Positions 62,139 through 64,000 of a DNA stretch of 64,000 nt are shown here, piece by piece; positions within the stretch are counted from its first letter, which is position 1, and every line of letters starts with the position of its first letter. Made by a program: the position numbers and the translations under genes. Source of the stretch: Zoogloea sp016790385 (GTDB lineage Bacteria; Pseudomonadota; Gammaproteobacteria; Burkholderiales; Rhodocyclaceae); NCBI RefSeq assembly GCF_041916735.1, contig NZ_JAYRYY010000002.1; one strand, written 5' to 3'. The notes below the pieces were generated by a model. It saw only the letters and a program-made list of their open reading frames with translations. It searched no databases and was not told where the DNA came from.

Positions 62139-62872
62139 CACGGGCGGCACTCAAGGCGGCCAACGCCGCGCAGACGCTCGGAGAGGTCGCTGACCACCGT
62201 GCTCAGACCGTCACCCGGCCCGCGAACCTCGATCCGGACAGTCCCCGCCCCCCTGGCAACGATCTGGGCACTGCGCACACCCTTTTCCTTGAGCGCCTCG
62301 AGAAGCCGCGTTGCCGCCGCTTCATTTTTGTAAAGGCCGAGGGAAACGGCGAACTGGTTGGGCCCCGGATCCTGCATGACGAAAAGATCATCCACCCCAA
62401 GGCGGCGCAGCTCGGCGGCCTTCTTTTCGGCGGCCTCCCGATTTCCCTGCGCCGGGATATGCACCCACCAGGAAGACGGTGCCTCGCTGCGGGTTTCGCT
62501 GAGTTTGAAACCGGTTCCTGCCTTGGCAATGCGGGCGGTCAGTTCCCGAGCCTGGTCGGGCGTCAAGCTGGCGAATACCACGCAGGCCTGGGGCGCCACG
62601 GCGTCGGCGGCGGGTGGCGCTGCCTCGGGCTTTTCAGCCGCCTTTTCCGGCGCTGGGGCCGGTGCGGGCTCCGGGGTCGGCTTGGCGACCACTGGCGGCG
62701 GCGCGGGCGGACGGGCGTCCGTCATGAGCCGCAGGCGCTCGGGGTTGAGCTGGTTGCTGAGCCTTTCCGGCTCACCATGGGGCGCGGCGCCGCCAAGCCA
62801 GCCCTTCCAGAGGGCGAGGGCCAGCAGGTTGGCAAAGATCAGGGCGATGACAGCAACACGAAGTGGGGCCAT
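62138..62872 (-). CDS. SPOR-domain membrane protein
   Basis: A 244-residue bitopic protein: a membrane helix at the N-terminus (about 4-23), a Pro/Ala-rich periplasmic linker (about 50-95), and a C-terminal SPOR-like domain (about 165-235, with FAVSLGLYKNEAAATRLLEALKEKGVRSAQIV). SPOR domains bind denuded peptidoglycan at division sites. An upstream region (about 98-160) looks like a second alpha/beta repeat. The start at 62872 opens the membrane helix. It sits between coaX and coaE, as in relatives. Confidence 0.82.
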   Translation of the reverse strand: MAPLRVAVIALIFANLLALALWKGWLGGAAPHGEPERLSNQLNPERLRLMTDARPPAPPPVVAKPTPEPAPAPAPEKAAEKPEAAPPAADAVAPQACVVFASLTPDQARELTARIAKAGTGFKLSETRSEAPSSWWVHIPAQGNREAAEKKAAELRRLGVDDLFVMQDPGPNQFAVSLGLYKNEAAATRLLEALKEKGVRSAQIVARGAGTVRIEVRGPGDGLSTVVSDLSERLRGVGRLECRP

Positions 62873-62931
62873 GGCCGCAAGACTAACCGATACGAAGGCA
62901 TGGGAAAAGGCGCTGTGGCGGCGCCGACGGC

Positions 62932-63651
62932 CTAGCCCGACGCCAGCATGCGCGCCAGGCCTTCGAGCACCAGGTTGTCCACCTCCCGCAGGGGGCATTC
63001 GAGGAGTGGCGCGAGGGACGCGGCCGCGCCGCCGTTAAGCAGGCAAAGACTGCCCGGCTCCGCGGCGACGAGGCGGAACATGCGTTCTATCGCCCCCAGT
63101 TGGGCATGCAGGCAGCCGGTCTGGATGGCGTCCGCGGTGCGTCGCGGCGTGCGCTGGAAACGGCCGTCGGTGTAGGGCAGTTGTGCGGTGTCCCGCGCCA
63201 GGGAGAGTCGCATCAGATCAAGGCCGGGCAGGATCACCCCGCCCTGGAAAACCCCTTGACCGTCGAGCACGTCTGCGGTGGTGGCCGTACCGGATGTCAC
63301 CACCAGCGCCGCAGCGGGATGGATCGCGCGGGCCCCCACCAGCGCCGCCCAACGGTCCGCCCCGAGACGGGAAGGCTCGAGATAGGCATTGCGAACCCCG
63401 AAGCCTTCTTCAAGGGGCGAGATCCATTGCGCCGTCAGGCCGACCCGCCCGAGGAGGGCGCCCAGGTGCCCGCCGACCATGGCCCCGGCCACGTTGGCGC
63501 CGAGCATGCGCCGCACAGGCCCCAGGCCCGCCAGCACATCGGCAAAGCCATCGAGCGCACTGAGCAGCACCGCCCCCTGACCACACCACCGGGTGCCGTC
63601 GTGGAGCCCCCACTTGAGGCGGGTGTTGCCCACATCGAGAAGAAGATCCAT
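62932..63651 (-). CDS. coaX: Type III pantothenate kinase CoaX
   Basis: A 239-residue ASKHA-fold kinase that starts CoA synthesis from pantothenate. The N-terminal LLLDVGNTRLKWGL (3-16) holds the metal-binding Asp. Also seen are GADRWAALVGARAI and VVTSGTATTADVLDGQGVFQGGVILPG, the acceptor-site stretch. The ATG at 63651 overlaps the birA stop (TGATG). Type III kinases paired with birA are common in betaproteobacteria. Confidence 0.94.
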   Translation of the reverse strand: MDLLLDVGNTRLKWGLHDGTRWCGQGAVLLSALDGFADVLAGLGPVRRMLGANVAGAMVGGHLGALLGRVGLTAQWISPLEEGFGVRNAYLEPSRLGADRWAALVGARAIHPAAALVVTSGTATTADVLDGQGVFQGGVILPGLDLMRLSLARDTAQLPYTDGRFQRTPRRTADAIQTGCLHAQLGAIERMFRLVAAEPGSLCLLNGGAAASLAPLLECPLREVDNLVLEGLARMLASG

Positions 63652-64000
63652 CAGGCGAGCCTCAGAGATACTTCGCCCGAGAGCACCCGCCGCAAGCCGT
63701 CAGCGGTCCGCAGGAGCAACGCGCCATCGTCGTCCACGCCGGCACAGGTTCCCGCCAGGGTCTCCACTTCACCCAATATGTATACCGGCAGGTCGGCAAA
63801 GGCGTTGCGCTGCTGCCATGCCCCGCGCAGCGCGGCGAAGCCGGCGGCCGAATAAACATCGAAGAGACGATGGAGCTGGACGAGCAGCAGGCCAAGGAGG
63901 CGGCTCGCATCGGGCGCCCGACCGAGGGCCGTGGCAAGATCGGTTACGCCGGTGGGGTAGGCCACACTGGCGTCGGGCGGCAGTTGCAGGTTGATGCCGA
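63651..64000 (-). CDS. birA: Biotin--[acetyl-CoA-carboxylase] ligase BirA, C-terminal part (cut by window edge)
   Basis: The last ~115 residues of a biotin protein ligase. The visible sequence starts GINLQLPPDASVAYPTGVTDL, the conserved GIGxN segment of the catalytic domain, and ends with the small SH3-like C-terminal domain (VETLAGTCAGVDDDGALLLRTADGLRRVLSGEVSLR). The N-terminal part lies beyond position 64000, so a DNA-binding domain cannot be checked. It overlaps coaX by one base. Confidence 0.9.
   Translation of the reverse strand, partial: GINLQLPPDASVAYPTGVTDLATALGRAPDASRLLGLLLVQLHRLFDVYSAAGFAALRGAWQQRNAFADLPVYILGEVETLAGTCAGVDDDGALLLRTADGLRRVLSGEVSLRLA

Overview
The window comes from a GC-rich betaproteobacterium, most likely of the Rhodocyclales/Zoogloeaceae. 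The evidence is a complete minus-strand dcw (division and cell wall) cluster without murB, in an order typical of betaproteobacteria. It also has secA/dciA/lpxC next to that cluster, an argJ near secA, a PEP-CTERM exoprotein of the type seen in floc-forming relatives, and the acs plus yjcH-actP acetate genes. About 90% of the sequence is coding. No tRNA, rRNA, CRISPR array, insertion sequence or replication origin was recognised. RNase P RNA is present.

Layout. 1-6.2 kb: a TctD/TctE-like two-component pair (kinase cut by the window edge), then the acetate permease operon yjcH-actP and acetyl-CoA synthetase. All three transcription units carry the same direct repeat (TGTAAG-N5-TGTAAG type) upstream, which suggests one regulon. 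6.2-14.2 kb: a plus-strand, translationally coupled MSHA-type (type IV) pilus assembly operon: secretin, TPR protein, ATPase, inner-membrane platform, and MshI/MshJ-like proteins. It has no pilin genes and no MshM. 14.3-21 kb: argJ, two FtsX-like ABC permeases without an ATPase, a PEP-CTERM protein behind a clear sigma-54 promoter, and an HDOD-GAF protein. 21-43.3 kb: secA, dciA, lpxC, the dcw cluster from ftsZ back to mraZ with its MraZ operator, and rnpB. 43.3-51.4 kb: small envelope proteins, a UbiH-type hydroxylase, DsbC, a degenerate EAL protein, MltA, a DUF815 ATPase, a Nudix-ThiE fusion and YacG. 60.7-64 kb: zapD, coaE, a SPOR protein, coaX and the end of birA.

yacG, zapD and coaE are usually close neighbours. 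Here a 9-kb accessory island (about 51.5-60.6 kb) separates yacG from zapD. The island encodes one tightly overlapping operon: a TIR-domain protein, a MoxR-type AAA+ ATPase, and a 1657-residue membrane protein with a beta-propeller and a C-terminal formylglycine-generating-enzyme (FGE)-like domain. The last gene is a short Avd-like one. The end of the FGE-like domain looks like the variable region of a diversity-generating retroelement (DGR): the exposed positions are nearly all NNC codons. No reverse transcriptase or template repeat lies in the window, and the Avd-like protein appears to lack its second half. The operon therefore looks like a TIR/MoxR conflict (probably anti-phage) system whose sensor was diversified by a DGR, now either served in trans or frozen. 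Beside it sit an intact Phd/YefM-RelE/ParE toxin-antitoxin pair and a decayed second copy of the toxin gene.

Functional assignments rest on reading translated motifs and gene context. No database search was run.
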